NCBI GenBank assembly: GCA_963759175.1
Contig: CAVWXP010000005.1
Location: 62,001-126,000 of the forward strand
DNA: 64,000 nucleotides
Direction: 5' to 3'
From: SZUA-442 sp963759175
GTDB lineage: Bacteria; Actinomycetota; Acidimicrobiia; Spongiisociales; UBA5794
How positions within the stretch are numbered: position 1 is the stretch's first letter; each line of letters opens with the position of its first letter. The position numbers and the translations under genes were made by a program. This document shows, in pieces, positions 8,880-17,142 of the stretch. The notes beneath the pieces are model-generated. The model did not search any database, had not been told where the DNA came from, and saw only the letters and a list, made by a program, of their open reading frames with translations.

Positions 8880-10088
8880 TCACCGGATCAGCTCCGGTTC
8901 GCGTTGGAGCACAGCGTTGATGTACGAAGGAGCCACGATGTGCTCGATCGCCATCGCCGCCGCGCCCGTGATCCCTGCCCTGTCACCGAGCCTGCTGTTG
9001 GTGATCTCGAGGTCGCTGGTCGACAGGGCCGTTGAACGTTGGTAGACGATCTCGCGGATTCCCGCGAGGAGATGCTCCCCGGCCTCGGCGACGTCGCCAC
9101 CGATGGCGATGGTGGCTGGGTTCACCATGTTGACGACCGTCGCGAGGACACGGCCGATGAGTCGACCCGCCTCACGCACGGCGCGAACGGCGTCGCGGTT
9201 GCCTGCTCGAACGAGCTCGACCACATCGCCCGAGTTCGTCGTCGACAGGCCGCGCTTGGCAAGCTGGTCGGCGAGTGCTCGGCCACTTGCCGAGGCCTCG
9301 AGACAGCCGACGTTGCCGCATCGACACACGATGTCGGCGCCGCCCACCTGGACGTGGCCGATGTCGCCTGCCGTGCCCTTGGCACCGCGATGGAGGCGAC
9401 CGCCGAGGATGATGCCCGAGCCGATTCCGGTACCGATCTTGACGAAGACGAAGTCATCCGGTGCATCGGTGCGGACCCAGTGCTCGCCGATCGCCATGAT
9501 GTTGACGTCGTTGTCGACGAGGACCGGACATCGGTAGGTGTCGACGAACCGTTCCCGGATGTCGTAGCCGTCCCATCCGGGCATGATCGGCGGATCGACC
9601 GCACGCCCTGCGGCGAACTCGACCGGGCCAGGGACGCCGATTCCCACGCCGACGACATCGGTGTCGCTGTGACCGGTGGCTGCGAGCAGGTCGGTGAAGG
9701 TGTCTGCGACCCAGCCGAGGACGATGTCGGGTCCGTCGGCGATGGGGATCTCGTCCCGACGCTCGTCGAGGATGGTGCCGCCGAGGTCGGCGACCGCGAT
9801 CCGCGAGTGCGTCGCACCCAGGTCCGCTGCGAGGACGACCCCTGCGTGCACGTTGAACCCGAGGATGGAGGGAGGACGGCCGCCCGTTGAGGGAGCTTCG
9901 CCGATCTCAACGACGAGCCTGCGCTCCACGAGCTGCTCGATGCGTTGGGCGATCGTTGACCGGGCCAGCCCGGTCGTCGACGCGAGGGCGGCCCTCGTGG
10001 TGGCCTCACCTGAGCGAATCAGGCCCAACAGATCACCTGCTGAACCGGCGATGTGCTCGGTGTGGTCGCCCGATGTTCCTCCCGCCAT
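8880..10088 (-). CDS. ROK family transcriptional regulator (NagC/XylR type)
   Basis: An N-terminal winged helix-turn-helix (about residues 12-75, with RAALASTTGLARSTIAQRIEQL as recognition region) precedes a full ROK sugar-kinase fold. The latter has DLGATHSRIAVAD (phosphate loop), the zinc motif CRCGNVGCLE, and the catalytic-type Asp in LVDNDVNIMAIGEH. Such proteins are sugar-responsive repressors of uptake genes. The start is taken at MAGGTSGDHTEHI. An in-frame ATG 126 bases upstream overlaps the stop of the SIS gene, but the extra 42 residues look like translated leader with a promoter-like TTGACG, so the shorter form is preferred. It likely senses the sugar carried by the transporter encoded directly downstream. 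Confidence 0.83.
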   Translation of the reverse strand: MAGGTSGDHTEHIAGSAGDLLGLIRSGEATTRAALASTTGLARSTIAQRIEQLVERRLVVEIGEAPSTGGRPPSILGFNVHAGVVLAADLGATHSRIAVADLGGTILDERRDEIPIADGPDIVLGWVADTFTDLLAATGHSDTDVVGVGIGVPGPVEFAAGRAVDPPIMPGWDGYDIRERFVDTYRCPVLVDNDVNIMAIGEHWVRTDAPDDFVFVKIGTGIGSGIILGGRLHRGAKGTAGDIGHVQVGGADIVCRCGNVGCLEASASGRALADQLAKRGLSTTNSGDVVELVRAGNRDAVRAVREAGRLIGRVLATVVNMVNPATIAIGGDVAEAGEHLLAGIREIVYQRSTALSTSDLEITNSRLGDRAGITGAAAMAIEHIVAPSYINAVLQREPELIR

Positions 10089-10210
10089 TCCGTCACTCAA
10101 GCACGGACTTCTGCATTCGTCAAGGACAAAGTGTGCCGACTTCCAATTCCGTTCCAGCATTTGCCGTGCACCGACACGGCAATACCGAGGGGCGATGCCG
10201 GACCGCTCCA

Positions 10211-11011
10211 TCACGTCGGTGCACCCGGATCGATGGCACGCGACATGCGACGGGCGTGGTCGTCATAGGCGTCCTCGAACAACTCGCGGGACCGCTCCTC
10301 CCCGACCACGGAAGCCGCGGTGATGACGCTCGGCATCGCACCGCGCTCGACGAGAAGCTCGGCCGTCTGCGCCTTGATCTCATTGACGATCGCTGCATAG
10401 GCGAGGGTCGATCCCGGCCCCACCGGGGTATCGAGACCGGGTACGGGAACCATGGCATCACCTGGAGGTGTGCCCACGTCGATGACCACGTCGGCGTGAT
10501 CGAGCAGCCTCGTACCAGACGGATGCGTCGCGGGCCTCGCCATCGACTCGACGATCGACGTCACGGCGATGACGGCCAGCCCTCGCTCCCTGGCGCCCCT
10601 CGCCACCTCCAGGGGAACGGCACTGCGTCCGCTCGCCGAGAAGACCATGAAGGCGTCGGTCGGCCGATACGAGAAATTGTCGAGGATGACCTCACCGAGA
10701 CCCTCGACCCGCTCGATGAACATGGCCTGGCGTTGCCCGTTGGCGCCGACCACCTGGGTGTGGAACGTCATGGAGAGCTCGCCGATCGGATTGAACCCGG
10801 GGAATGAGCCATACCTGGGGAACATCTCCTCGATGGGAATCCGCGAATGCCCGGTCCCGAAGAGGTGCACGAGTCCGCCGGGCGCGATCGCATCGGCACA
10901 GATGACGGCGGCCTCACGGATGGCATCCATCTGGGTGGCTTCGATGTGGTCGAGCACCTCGCGACCACGCGCCATCCACACACCAGCCGTCGTACGCGTA
11001 CCCGCGTCCAC
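10211..11011 (-). CDS. SIS-domain sugar isomerase family protein
   Basis: The 266-residue protein matches the SIS-domain family related to phosphoheptose isomerase and the N-acetylglucosamine-6-phosphate-linked UPF0309 group. It has the sugar-phosphate-binding HLFGTGHSRIPIEEM (residues about 46-60), then FSASGRSAVPLEVARGARERGLAVIAVTS (Ser-rich phosphate loop) and a C-terminal helix bundle. These proteins bind or isomerise phosphorylated amino sugars or ketoses in the cytoplasm. The GTG start has GAGGGAG six bases upstream and is the first gene behind the operator-controlled promoter. An alternative start 36 bases in (MARGREV) is possible. It heads the unit that continues to the left edge. Confidence 0.82.
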   Translation of the reverse strand: MDAGTRTTAGVWMARGREVLDHIEATQMDAIREAAVICADAIAPGGLVHLFGTGHSRIPIEEMFPRYGSFPGFNPIGELSMTFHTQVVGANGQRQAMFIERVEGLGEVILDNFSYRPTDAFMVFSASGRSAVPLEVARGARERGLAVIAVTSIVESMARPATHPSGTRLLDHADVVIDVGTPPGDAMVPVPGLDTPVGPGSTLAYAAIVNEIKAQTAELLVERGAMPSVITAASVVGEERSRELFEDAYDDHARRMSRAIDPGAPT

Positions 11012-11035
11012 GATCGCTCCCTCGACTCCGCGAAA

Positions 11036-11068
11036 TGTATAGACAGGTTAGCCTTGGTTGTCTAGACA
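11036..11068. promoter_or_regulatory. Promoter with two GntR (HutC-type) operators covering its -35 and -10 boxes
   Basis: Two 10-bp palindromic sites, TGTATAGACA (11036-11045) and the perfect palindrome TGTCTAGACA (11059-11068), lie 13 bp apart between the SIS gene and the divergent GntR gene. Both fit GTNTANAC, the core bound by HutC/NagR/DasR-type regulators. On the minus strand they contain TAGACA and TATACA separated by exactly 17 bases, so each operator contains one promoter box of the SIS operon. The GntR start at 11109 is 40 bp away, so autoregulation is likely too. A third copy of the perfect site is at 18681. Confidence 0.75.
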
Positions 11069-11108
11069 GGTCAATCAGTCGCCGGTCGGCTACATTGGCG
11101 ACAGGTTC

Positions 11109-11834
11109 ATGGCTTCCAAACGACCCCGGTACGAAGAGATCGCCGACTACCTCCGCGAGCTGGCAGAGGCGGCGCAACCCGACGATCGCATGCCGTCGGA
11201 CGCAGAACTGTGTGAGAGGTTCGGGGTATCGCGGATGACGGCCCGCCAGGCCGTCCAAACCGTCGTGAGCGAGGGACTGGTCTATCGGAAGCGGGGCCAC
11301 GGCACCTTCCGCTCGCATCGCCGGATCCACCGCCTCCTCGGATCACCCCTCAGCTTCACGGAGAACATGCGAAGCCGCGGCCTCACCGCTTCGTCCAAGC
11401 TGCTGGCATTCGAGCAGGTGATGCCGTCGGAAGCCGACACTGCGGCCCTCGACATCGAGCCCGGTACCTCGGCCGTGTTGCTGGAACGATTGCGATACGC
11501 CGACGGCCTCCCGATGGCGATCGAGCGCGCCGTGATATCACCGCTGTGTGCAAGCGTGCTCAAGGCCAATCTCAGCACTGAATCGTTGCACGACGTCTTC
11601 GAGGGCCTCGGCCACACGCCCGCCCGCGCCCATGCCACCGTCAGCGCTCGGAGAGCCACCAAACGCGAACGAGAGCTGCTCGACCTACCGGCATCGGGCG
11701 TGGTCCTCGTCGAACGACGCGTGATCTCCGACCAGGACGGCGTGCCACTCGAACACACTGAGACCCTCTACGCCGCTGAACGGTATGAGTTCGATGCCGT
11801 CATGTACCGCGGTGACACCGAGGCCGTCGAGTGA
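11109..11834 (+). CDS. GntR family transcriptional regulator, HutC/UTRA subfamily
   Basis: 241 residues: an N-terminal GntR winged helix (about residues 5-70) with PSDAELCERFGVSRMTARQAVQTVVSEGLVYRKRGHGTF in separate helices and wing, then a UTRA effector domain (about 85-230). This is the NagR/DasR/HutC architecture, in which a phosphorylated sugar usually releases DNA. The start at MASKRPRYEEIADYL is preferred over an in-frame codon 51 bases upstream, because the latter would place operator DNA inside the coding region. It is divergent from the SIS-led operon and overlaps the following ROK kinase by 4 bp. Its operator also precedes mmsA 7 kb away, so it may be a small pathway-wide repressor. 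Confidence 0.88.
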   Translation: MASKRPRYEEIADYLRELAEAAQPDDRMPSDAELCERFGVSRMTARQAVQTVVSEGLVYRKRGHGTFRSHRRIHRLLGSPLSFTENMRSRGLTASSKLLAFEQVMPSEADTAALDIEPGTSAVLLERLRYADGLPMAIERAVISPLCASVLKANLSTESLHDVFEGLGHTPARAHATVSARRATKRERELLDLPASGVVLVERRVISDQDGVPLEHTETLYAAERYEFDAVMYRGDTEAVE

Positions 11835-12805
11835 GCCGATACCTCGGCCTCGACCTCGGAGGCACCAACATCAAGGCCGCGGTCGTCGATGGGGGAACCG
11901 ACCAACCGGAGGTCGTCGCCACGGATCAGGCACCGACCCATGCATCGGAGGGACCCGAAGCCGTTGCAGCTGCCATGGTCGCCCTCGGAGCCTCGATGCG
12001 TGACCGCTGGGGCCCGATCACCGGCGTCGGCGTCGGTGTCCCCGGCCTGTTCGACTTCGGAACCGGCGAGATCGTGTTCTTCACCAACCTCCCCGGTCCA
12101 TGGGAGCGGTTCCCCCTCCGCTCGCGCATCGCCATCGGATTGGACATGCCCGCAACGCTCATCAACGACGCACGGGCGTTCACGCTCGCCGAGGCGAAGG
12201 TGGGGGCAGCGGCGGGGTGTCGCAACGTCGCATGCCTCACGCTGGGAACGGGCGTGGGCGGCGGCCTGTTCCTCAACGGGGAGCTGCACTTCGGCGCATT
12301 CGGGATCGGTGGGGAACTCGGGCACCAGACACTCGTGGCGGACGGGCCGATCTGTGGATGCGGGAACCCCGGATGCATGGAGGCCCTCACACGACCACCC
12401 GCGGTGGCCGAACGTGCGGGTCAGCCCAACTTCGAAGCAGTCATCGCCGCTGCCGACGAGGGCGACGCCCTCGCCACAGCCGAACTCGACGCAGCGATCT
12501 CGTACCTCGCGGTGGGACTCGCCAACGTGATCACGATGCTCGGACCCGAACGCATCGTGATCGGCGGCGGAGGCGCAACAGCGGGTGAACGACTGCTCGG
12601 ACCCCTGAGGGAGGCCGTACGTTCCCGTGTCACGCTGGTCCCTCGCGACCGGATCGACATCGTTGCAGCGACACTCGGGTCGTCGGCCGGAGCGGTAGGT
12701 GCCGCATTGGCCGCCATCGAATCACCGACAAAGGACACCCGGTTCCTCGCAGGCGAGATCCCCAGCGCCCACCTGCGACGGGACGACATCACGACCGGCG
12801 AGTGA
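11831..12805 (+). CDS. ROK family sugar kinase (glucokinase-like)
   Basis: A 324-residue ROK kinase without DNA-binding domain. It has the ATP phosphate loop LGLDLGGTNIKAAVVDGG, the catalytic Asp in LINDARAFTLAEA, the phosphate-binding TLGTGVGGGLFLNGE, and the zinc-binding ICGCGNPGCME with the upstream His in GELGHQT. It phosphorylates a hexose or amino sugar in the cytoplasm using ATP. The GTG start overlaps the stop of the GntR gene (GTGA), so regulator and kinase are coupled; its product may be the effector of the regulator (inference). Its 3' end overlaps the convergent aldolase gene by 17 bp. Confidence 0.87.
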   Translation: MSRYLGLDLGGTNIKAAVVDGGTDQPEVVATDQAPTHASEGPEAVAAAMVALGASMRDRWGPITGVGVGVPGLFDFGTGEIVFFTNLPGPWERFPLRSRIAIGLDMPATLINDARAFTLAEAKVGAAAGCRNVACLTLGTGVGGGLFLNGELHFGAFGIGGELGHQTLVADGPICGCGNPGCMEALTRPPAVAERAGQPNFEAVIAAADEGDALATAELDAAISYLAVGLANVITMLGPERIVIGGGGATAGERLLGPLREAVRSRVTLVPRDRIDIVAATLGSSAGAVGAALAAIESPTKDTRFLAGEIPSAHLRRDDITTGE

Positions 12806-13406
12806 CCTCGACCAGCAAACGGGCCCGCTCGGCCACGACCCCGAGATCGCTGCTGCCCGTGAGCCACCCGCCGACGCCCACGGCCACGGCACCCGCGTCG
12901 AGGAACGATGCGGCGTTCGATGCGTCGACTCCCCCCGTCGCCACGAGAGGGATGTCACCGAGCGGTCCGCCGATGGCCCGCACATGGGCGGGTCCTCCGG
13001 TCGAGGCAGGGAACAGCTTGACCGCCGACGCGCCCAGGTCCCACGCCGCCACGACCTCACTCGGAGTCATGGCGCCCGGAACGACTGGGAGGGATTCGCT
13101 GAGTGCGCGCTCGATGATGCGGGCGTCCGTGTGTGGCGAGACGATGAACGATGCCCCGGCGGCTGCGGCACGGTCGACGTCGGCGATGGAACGCACCGTC
13201 CCGGCTCCGACCACGAGGGCACCGTTGCCGGCGAGCCGTTCGATGGCGGGCAACGCATCGTCGCCGTCGAGCGTGACCTCGATGATCGGTAGTGCGTGGT
13301 CGGCGAGGATGGCAGCGACATCCATCAGTCGATCGAGGGGCACCTTTCGGGCGATCGCGATGATCCTCCGGTCGACGACCTGCGTCGGAAGGGCGAGCCT
13401 GCTCAT
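12789..13406 (-). CDS. KDPG/KHG-type aldolase (2-dehydro-3-deoxy-phosphogluconate aldolase family)
   Basis: The 205-residue product is a class I (Schiff-base) aldolase of the Eda family. The general base Glu43 sits in PIIEVTLD, the Schiff-base Lys130 in GASAVKLFPAS, and the phosphate-binding GGVDASNA and GVGGWL loops follow. It splits 2-keto-3-deoxy acids (or their 6-phosphates) to pyruvate plus an aldehyde. The ATG start overlaps the stop of the SDR gene (ATGA), which rules out the longer form 24 bases upstream. Together with the SDR and SMP-30 lactonase nearby it suggests oxidative sugar breakdown through a lactone and keto-deoxy acid; no dehydratase gene is seen. Confidence 0.88.
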   Translation of the reverse strand: MSRLALPTQVVDRRIIAIARKVPLDRLMDVAAILADHALPIIEVTLDGDDALPAIERLAGNGALVVGAGTVRSIADVDRAAAAGASFIVSPHTDARIIERALSESLPVVPGAMTPSEVVAAWDLGASAVKLFPASTGGPAHVRAIGGPLGDIPLVATGGVDASNAASFLDAGAVAVGVGGWLTGSSDLGVVAERARLLVEVTRRS

Positions 13407-14198
13407 CCGCCGACCTCGGTGACGGACCACCCTCCGTCGACGCCGAGAACCTGGCCCGTGATCATGTCGCCTTCAGAAGACAGCAGGTAGGCCGCTGTAG
13501 ATGCGACCGACTCGGGTTCCATGAACCCGGACAAGCGGTTGCTTCACATCGACATACGCAGCAACGGCTTCGATCTCCCTGGGCTCGCTGGGACATCGGC
13601 GTGACGACGACGGCGGGCGCGATGCCGTTGACGCGGATGCGTCGACCCGCATAGGCGGCTGCAGCGGTCCGGACGAGGGCGAGCTGACCGCCCTTCGCCA
13701 CGGCGTATGCATGCGTACCGAACAGCGAGGGTGAAGGATGGTCGGCGAGACACGCTCGACACCATCGACGATCGACCCGCCGGCGCCCGACCATCATCCG
13801 GCGAATGGCTTCGCGAACCGACAGGAACGTCGTGGTGAGATTCAGGTCGAGCGTGGCGTGCCAGGCATCGAGCGAGATCGGTGTCGACGATGTCCGTCAC
13901 CGAAGCGGCGACCGCTCCCGCCGGCCACGGACAGCAGACCATCGACGCGTCCGAAGCGTTCGACGCATGCGTCGAAGGCCTGAGACCGTTGCATCCTCGT
14001 CGCGGAGGTCGGCCGTTGCCCAATCATGCGACGCCTCCGCCTGCACGGATCGACTCGTTGCAGAGCGACGCAGTGGTCATCGGTCCGAGAGACCGTGAAC
14101 ACCGATGCGCCCTCCTCGGCCAGGCGGTGTGCCGAAGTGCCGGCGATGCCGGTCGCCCCCGTCACGACGATCACCCGGCCTGCCAATCGAGCGGTCAT
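13403..14198 (-). pseudogene. SDR family oxidoreductase, broken by several frameshifts
   Basis: Pieces of one short-chain dehydrogenase appear in order but in changing frames. They are MTARLAGRVIVVTGATGIAG (cofactor loop TGATGIAG), then ATADLRDEDATVSG, then AFDACVERFGRVDGLLSVAG, then HAYAVAKGGQLALV (active-site Tyr and Lys), RIRVNGIAPAVVVTPM, GFMEPESVAS and finally AAYLLSSEGDMITGQVLGV up to the stop. At least six single-base frame changes are needed for a normal product of about 265 residues. Both ends and all key motifs are preserved, so this is either very recent decay or local sequence error; the neighbouring SMP-30 gene also has a shift. Its stop overlaps the aldolase start. Confidence 0.8.
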
Positions 14199-14258
14199 CG
14201 GCCGCGCCTAGCATCGACCCGGTGCGCGCGACATCCCGGGCCGCACCGATGGGACCGG

Positions 14259-15141
14259 ATGATGATCGAAGTCGTTGGATCGCACGTTGACCTCCTGGGT
14301 GAGTGTCCGGTGTGGGATGGGCGGCGGGAACAGTTGTACACGATCGACATCGATGGGCGCGCCATCCACTGCCATCGACCCCTCCGACGGGACCGCCGAG
14401 CGGAGGGACCTCACCGGACGCCCGGGGTCGATCGCTCTCACCGCGGATCCCGACACGTTGCTCGTTGCCGCAGAGGATGCGCTCTCGTTCCTGCATTGGC
14501 CGAGTGGCGCCGTGACCCCGTGGCATGTCATCGACGCGGGTGGTCCCCGGCACCGGCTGAACGACGGTGCGCTCGATCGGCAGGGCCGCTTCTGGGTGGG
14601 TTCGATGCATGAGGACGCGACGGAATCGACCGGGCTGGTGTACCGGGTCGCCGCCGATCATCCGCCCGTGGTCGTCGCCGATCGGGCGGGCGTCCCCAAC
14701 GGCATCGCCTTCTCGCCCGACGGCTCGACGATGTACTACGCCGATTCCCTTGCCAAGCGGGTCTGGGCCTACGACTACGACACAGCAACCGGAACGCGAT
14801 CGAAGGAGCGGGTCTTCAACGACTTCACCGACCTGCCGGGTACGGCCGACGGAGCCACCGTGGACGCTGATGGGTGCTATTGGATCGCATGCGTGTTCGG
14901 ATCGGCAATTGCCAGGTTGACGCCGGGGGGATCGGTCGATCGCATCGTGGAGCTCCCCGTCGACAAGCCGACGAAGCCTGCCTTCGGCGGTCCCGACCTC
15001 GATGTCCTGTTCGTGACGTCGATCGGTGGAGGTGGTTCGCATCCTCGATACGACGATCCCGGGCTCAACGGGAGGCTGCTCGCACTCGACGTCGGCGTGA
15101 CCGGTGTGCCCGAACCGATGATGCCCCACTCCGGGACCTGA
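14259..15141 (+). CDS. SMP-30/gluconolactonase family protein with one apparent frameshift
   Basis: The six-bladed beta-propeller lactonase is recognisable from ECPVWDGRREQLYTIDIDGRAIH at the N-terminus through NDGALDRQGRFWVGSM, GVPNGIAFSPDGSTMYYADS, ATVDADGCYWIACV and LFVTSIGGG. These contain the calcium ligands Glu (first blade), Asn and Asp. The N-terminal piece (from 14259 or 14262) is in a different frame from the rest. Removing one base at about 14371-14374 joins IDGRAIHC to IDPSDGTAERRD. Without this repair, an in-frame start at 14275 would give a scrambled first 33 residues. The enzyme opens sugar lactones to acids; it is divergent from the SDR gene, as expected for a dehydrogenase/lactonase pair. 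Confidence 0.8.
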
Positions 15142-15172
15142 TCCTTCGGCGTCGTGTCGTCGGGGTTCCATC

Positions 15173-16132
15173 TCAGTAGTCGCTGAACGGTGGCGTCGTG
15201 AATCCATCCGCTCCCACTCGGTCGTACCAACTCGTTCCGTGGGTCGTGGCGATCTGTGCCAATTCGACGAACCGGGGCCGTACCTGGTACTCGATCGCGG
15301 CCCGTCGTTCCGCGCCCGCGAGTTTCGCTGCCTCACCCCACAGGGCCCGGCCTACGAGGAACCCGGAGCTCCCCGACTCGGATGCGATCTGGACCTGCAC
15401 CCTGAAGGATCGGTAGGGGTCGCCACCCGACAGCAGAGCCCACGGGACCGGCGACACCTCATCGAGCTCGGCGCAGGCATCGCGCCAACGGGGAAGGTCC
15501 TCGACCGCGGTGTCCTCGGGGAACGGGACCTTCATGATGTCGGGGCCGAGCGCACCGAGTCGCCTGACAGACTCGACCACGAGCTCACGTCGGACGGGAC
15601 CGCCGGCGTCGTCGGATGGCAGGGGGTAGGGAATCGGTTCGAGGAAGAGGGGGATGTCCCACCGAGCGCAGGCGGCGACGACATCCGCAACGACGGCATC
15701 CTGCTGCGCCGCTGCCTCGCTGTCGGGGCGATACAACAACAGGAGCTTGATGCCGGAGGCACCGAGTCGCTTGGCCTTCTCTACGGACCAACCCTCCAAG
15801 AGGGTCGTGACCCGTGCTTCGGGATCGCCCAGATAGCCCTGGTTCTCGAGTGCGACCAGCAACCCCGTGTCGCGACCGACGACTCGTCCACCCACGGCCT
15901 CGATGGCTGAGTACTCGGGATCGAGGAGCACAGCCGAGGCATCGGCGTTCATGGCCCTCACGAAGTCGAGCTTGACCTCGGTGAGCAGGTCCGCAGGTAC
16001 ACCGGCAGGATCATCGGGATCGAGAAGCATCCGCATCGCGTCGCGGTGGTCGATGGCGAACACCGTGAAGATCCCGTGTTCGTTGGAGGCCTGGGTCAGG
16101 GCCCGTGCCTTGCCCGGTGTCACAGCCGTCAC
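15173..16132 (-). CDS. Class I aldolase, LacD/tagatose-bisphosphate aldolase-like (DeoC/LacD fold)
   Basis: 319 residues of a TIM-barrel aldolase: FTVFAIDHRDAMRML at the first strands, SAVLLDPEYS, GIKLLLLYRP (candidate Schiff-base lysine), PLFLEPIPYPL, DIMKVPFP and WALLSGG. The fold is that of LacD, YihT and similar enzymes cleaving 1-phosphorylated ketoses to DHAP plus an aldehyde. The GTG start overlaps the kinase stop (GTGA), so a longer upstream start is unlikely. Directly behind an IolC-like kinase and MmsA, it most likely plays the IolJ role, splitting 2-deoxy-5-keto-gluconate 6-phosphate to DHAP and malonate semialdehyde. This assignment comes from context, since IolJ proper is a class II enzyme. 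Confidence 0.8.
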   Translation of the reverse strand: MTAVTPGKARALTQASNEHGIFTVFAIDHRDAMRMLLDPDDPAGVPADLLTEVKLDFVRAMNADASAVLLDPEYSAIEAVGGRVVGRDTGLLVALENQGYLGDPEARVTTLLEGWSVEKAKRLGASGIKLLLLYRPDSEAAAQQDAVVADVVAACARWDIPLFLEPIPYPLPSDDAGGPVRRELVVESVRRLGALGPDIMKVPFPEDTAVEDLPRWRDACAELDEVSPVPWALLSGGDPYRSFRVQVQIASESGSSGFLVGRALWGEAAKLAGAERRAAIEYQVRPRFVELAQIATTHGTSWYDRVGADGFTTPPFSDY

Positions 16133-17142
16133 GATGCGCGTTCCCGTAGGAAGGCCGTGACCTCGTCCTCGGTCGGAAACGCCGCCGAGCAGCCATGGCG
16201 TGTCACGACCAGTGCACCGCAGGCGTTGGCGAACCTCGCCGAGGCGACCCAATCGAGGCCGCGGAGGCGACTGCGGATGAGGCCTGCGGCGAACGCGTCG
16301 CCTGCACCCACGGTGTTCACGACGTCGACGGGGAATCCCGGCACGTCGACGACGCCCTCTACCGACGCGATCGTCACACCGCGATCTCCCCGCTTGGTGA
16401 CGACGACGCTCGGACCGGTTCCGAGGATCGCCGAGATGGCCTCACCGAGCTCCGCGAGGTCAGCTGGGTGAACCCGTCCACCGGCCATGACCTCCTCTGG
16501 CTGTGGCATCAGTGCGGCGAAGTACTCCTCCTCGGTGCCGATCACGACGTCGACGTGGGGAAGCAGCTTCCGGATTGCCTCGCCGTAGTCCGTGGGACGT
16601 TCCCACTCGGACGGACGAAGGTCGACATCGAGGTACACCGGAACACCGTGGGCAGCGGCGCGTTCGGCCAGGCGATACACGGCATCGACGCAAGGACCCC
16701 TCGCAACGGCGTTGCCTGACACCTCGACGGCTCGAACCGATGCGAGGTCGATGCGGTCCACCACGTCGGCCGTCAGGTAGATATCTGCGGGATCCTCCCG
16801 GTAGAACGACAGCGGGAAGTGGTCGGGTGGCTGGACGCCGAGCAGGGCGAGGCTGGTGAGCTTGCCCGGTATCCGCGGCACATGGTCGACGAGCACACCC
16901 TCGTCCCTCAGGTAGCGGAGGACGAAGTCCCCGGTTCGATCGTCACCGACCGCCGTGAGGATCATCGACGTGCATCCGAGCCGCGCGGCGCCGATGGCGA
17001 TGTTCGTGGGGCTACCGCCCACCATGGCATCGAAGCCTGTGCTGTCCTCGAACGGCGCTCCTATGTCCTGGGAGTACAGATCGAGGTTGGCGCGACCGAT
17101 GGCCACCAGGTCGATGCTGCGAGAGCCGGCCACGTCACTCAC
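16129..17142 (-). CDS. iolC: PfkB-family kinase, 5-dehydro-2-deoxygluconokinase-like (IolC)
   Basis: A ribokinase-fold protein of 337 residues. The N-terminal FDAMVGGSPTNIAIGAARLG is the substrate-side GG motif and NTVGAGDAFAAGLI is the C-terminal anion hole with catalytic Asp. Internal features such as SFYREDPADIYL and DVDLRPSEW are characteristic of IolC rather than generic fructokinases. It phosphorylates 2-deoxy-5-keto-gluconate in myo-inositol breakdown, consistent with lying between mmsA and an aldolase. The GTG start overlaps the mmsA stop (GTGA). The remaining inositol genes iolB and iolD are not in the window. Confidence 0.83.
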   Translation of the reverse strand: MSDVAGSRSIDLVAIGRANLDLYSQDIGAPFEDSTGFDAMVGGSPTNIAIGAARLGCTSMILTAVGDDRTGDFVLRYLRDEGVLVDHVPRIPGKLTSLALLGVQPPDHFPLSFYREDPADIYLTADVVDRIDLASVRAVEVSGNAVARGPCVDAVYRLAERAAAHGVPVYLDVDLRPSEWERPTDYGEAIRKLLPHVDVVIGTEEEYFAALMPQPEEVMAGGRVHPADLAELGEAISAILGTGPSVVVTKRGDRGVTIASVEGVVDVPGFPVDVVNTVGAGDAFAAGLIRSRLRGLDWVASARFANACGALVVTRHGCSAAFPTEDEVTAFLRERAS

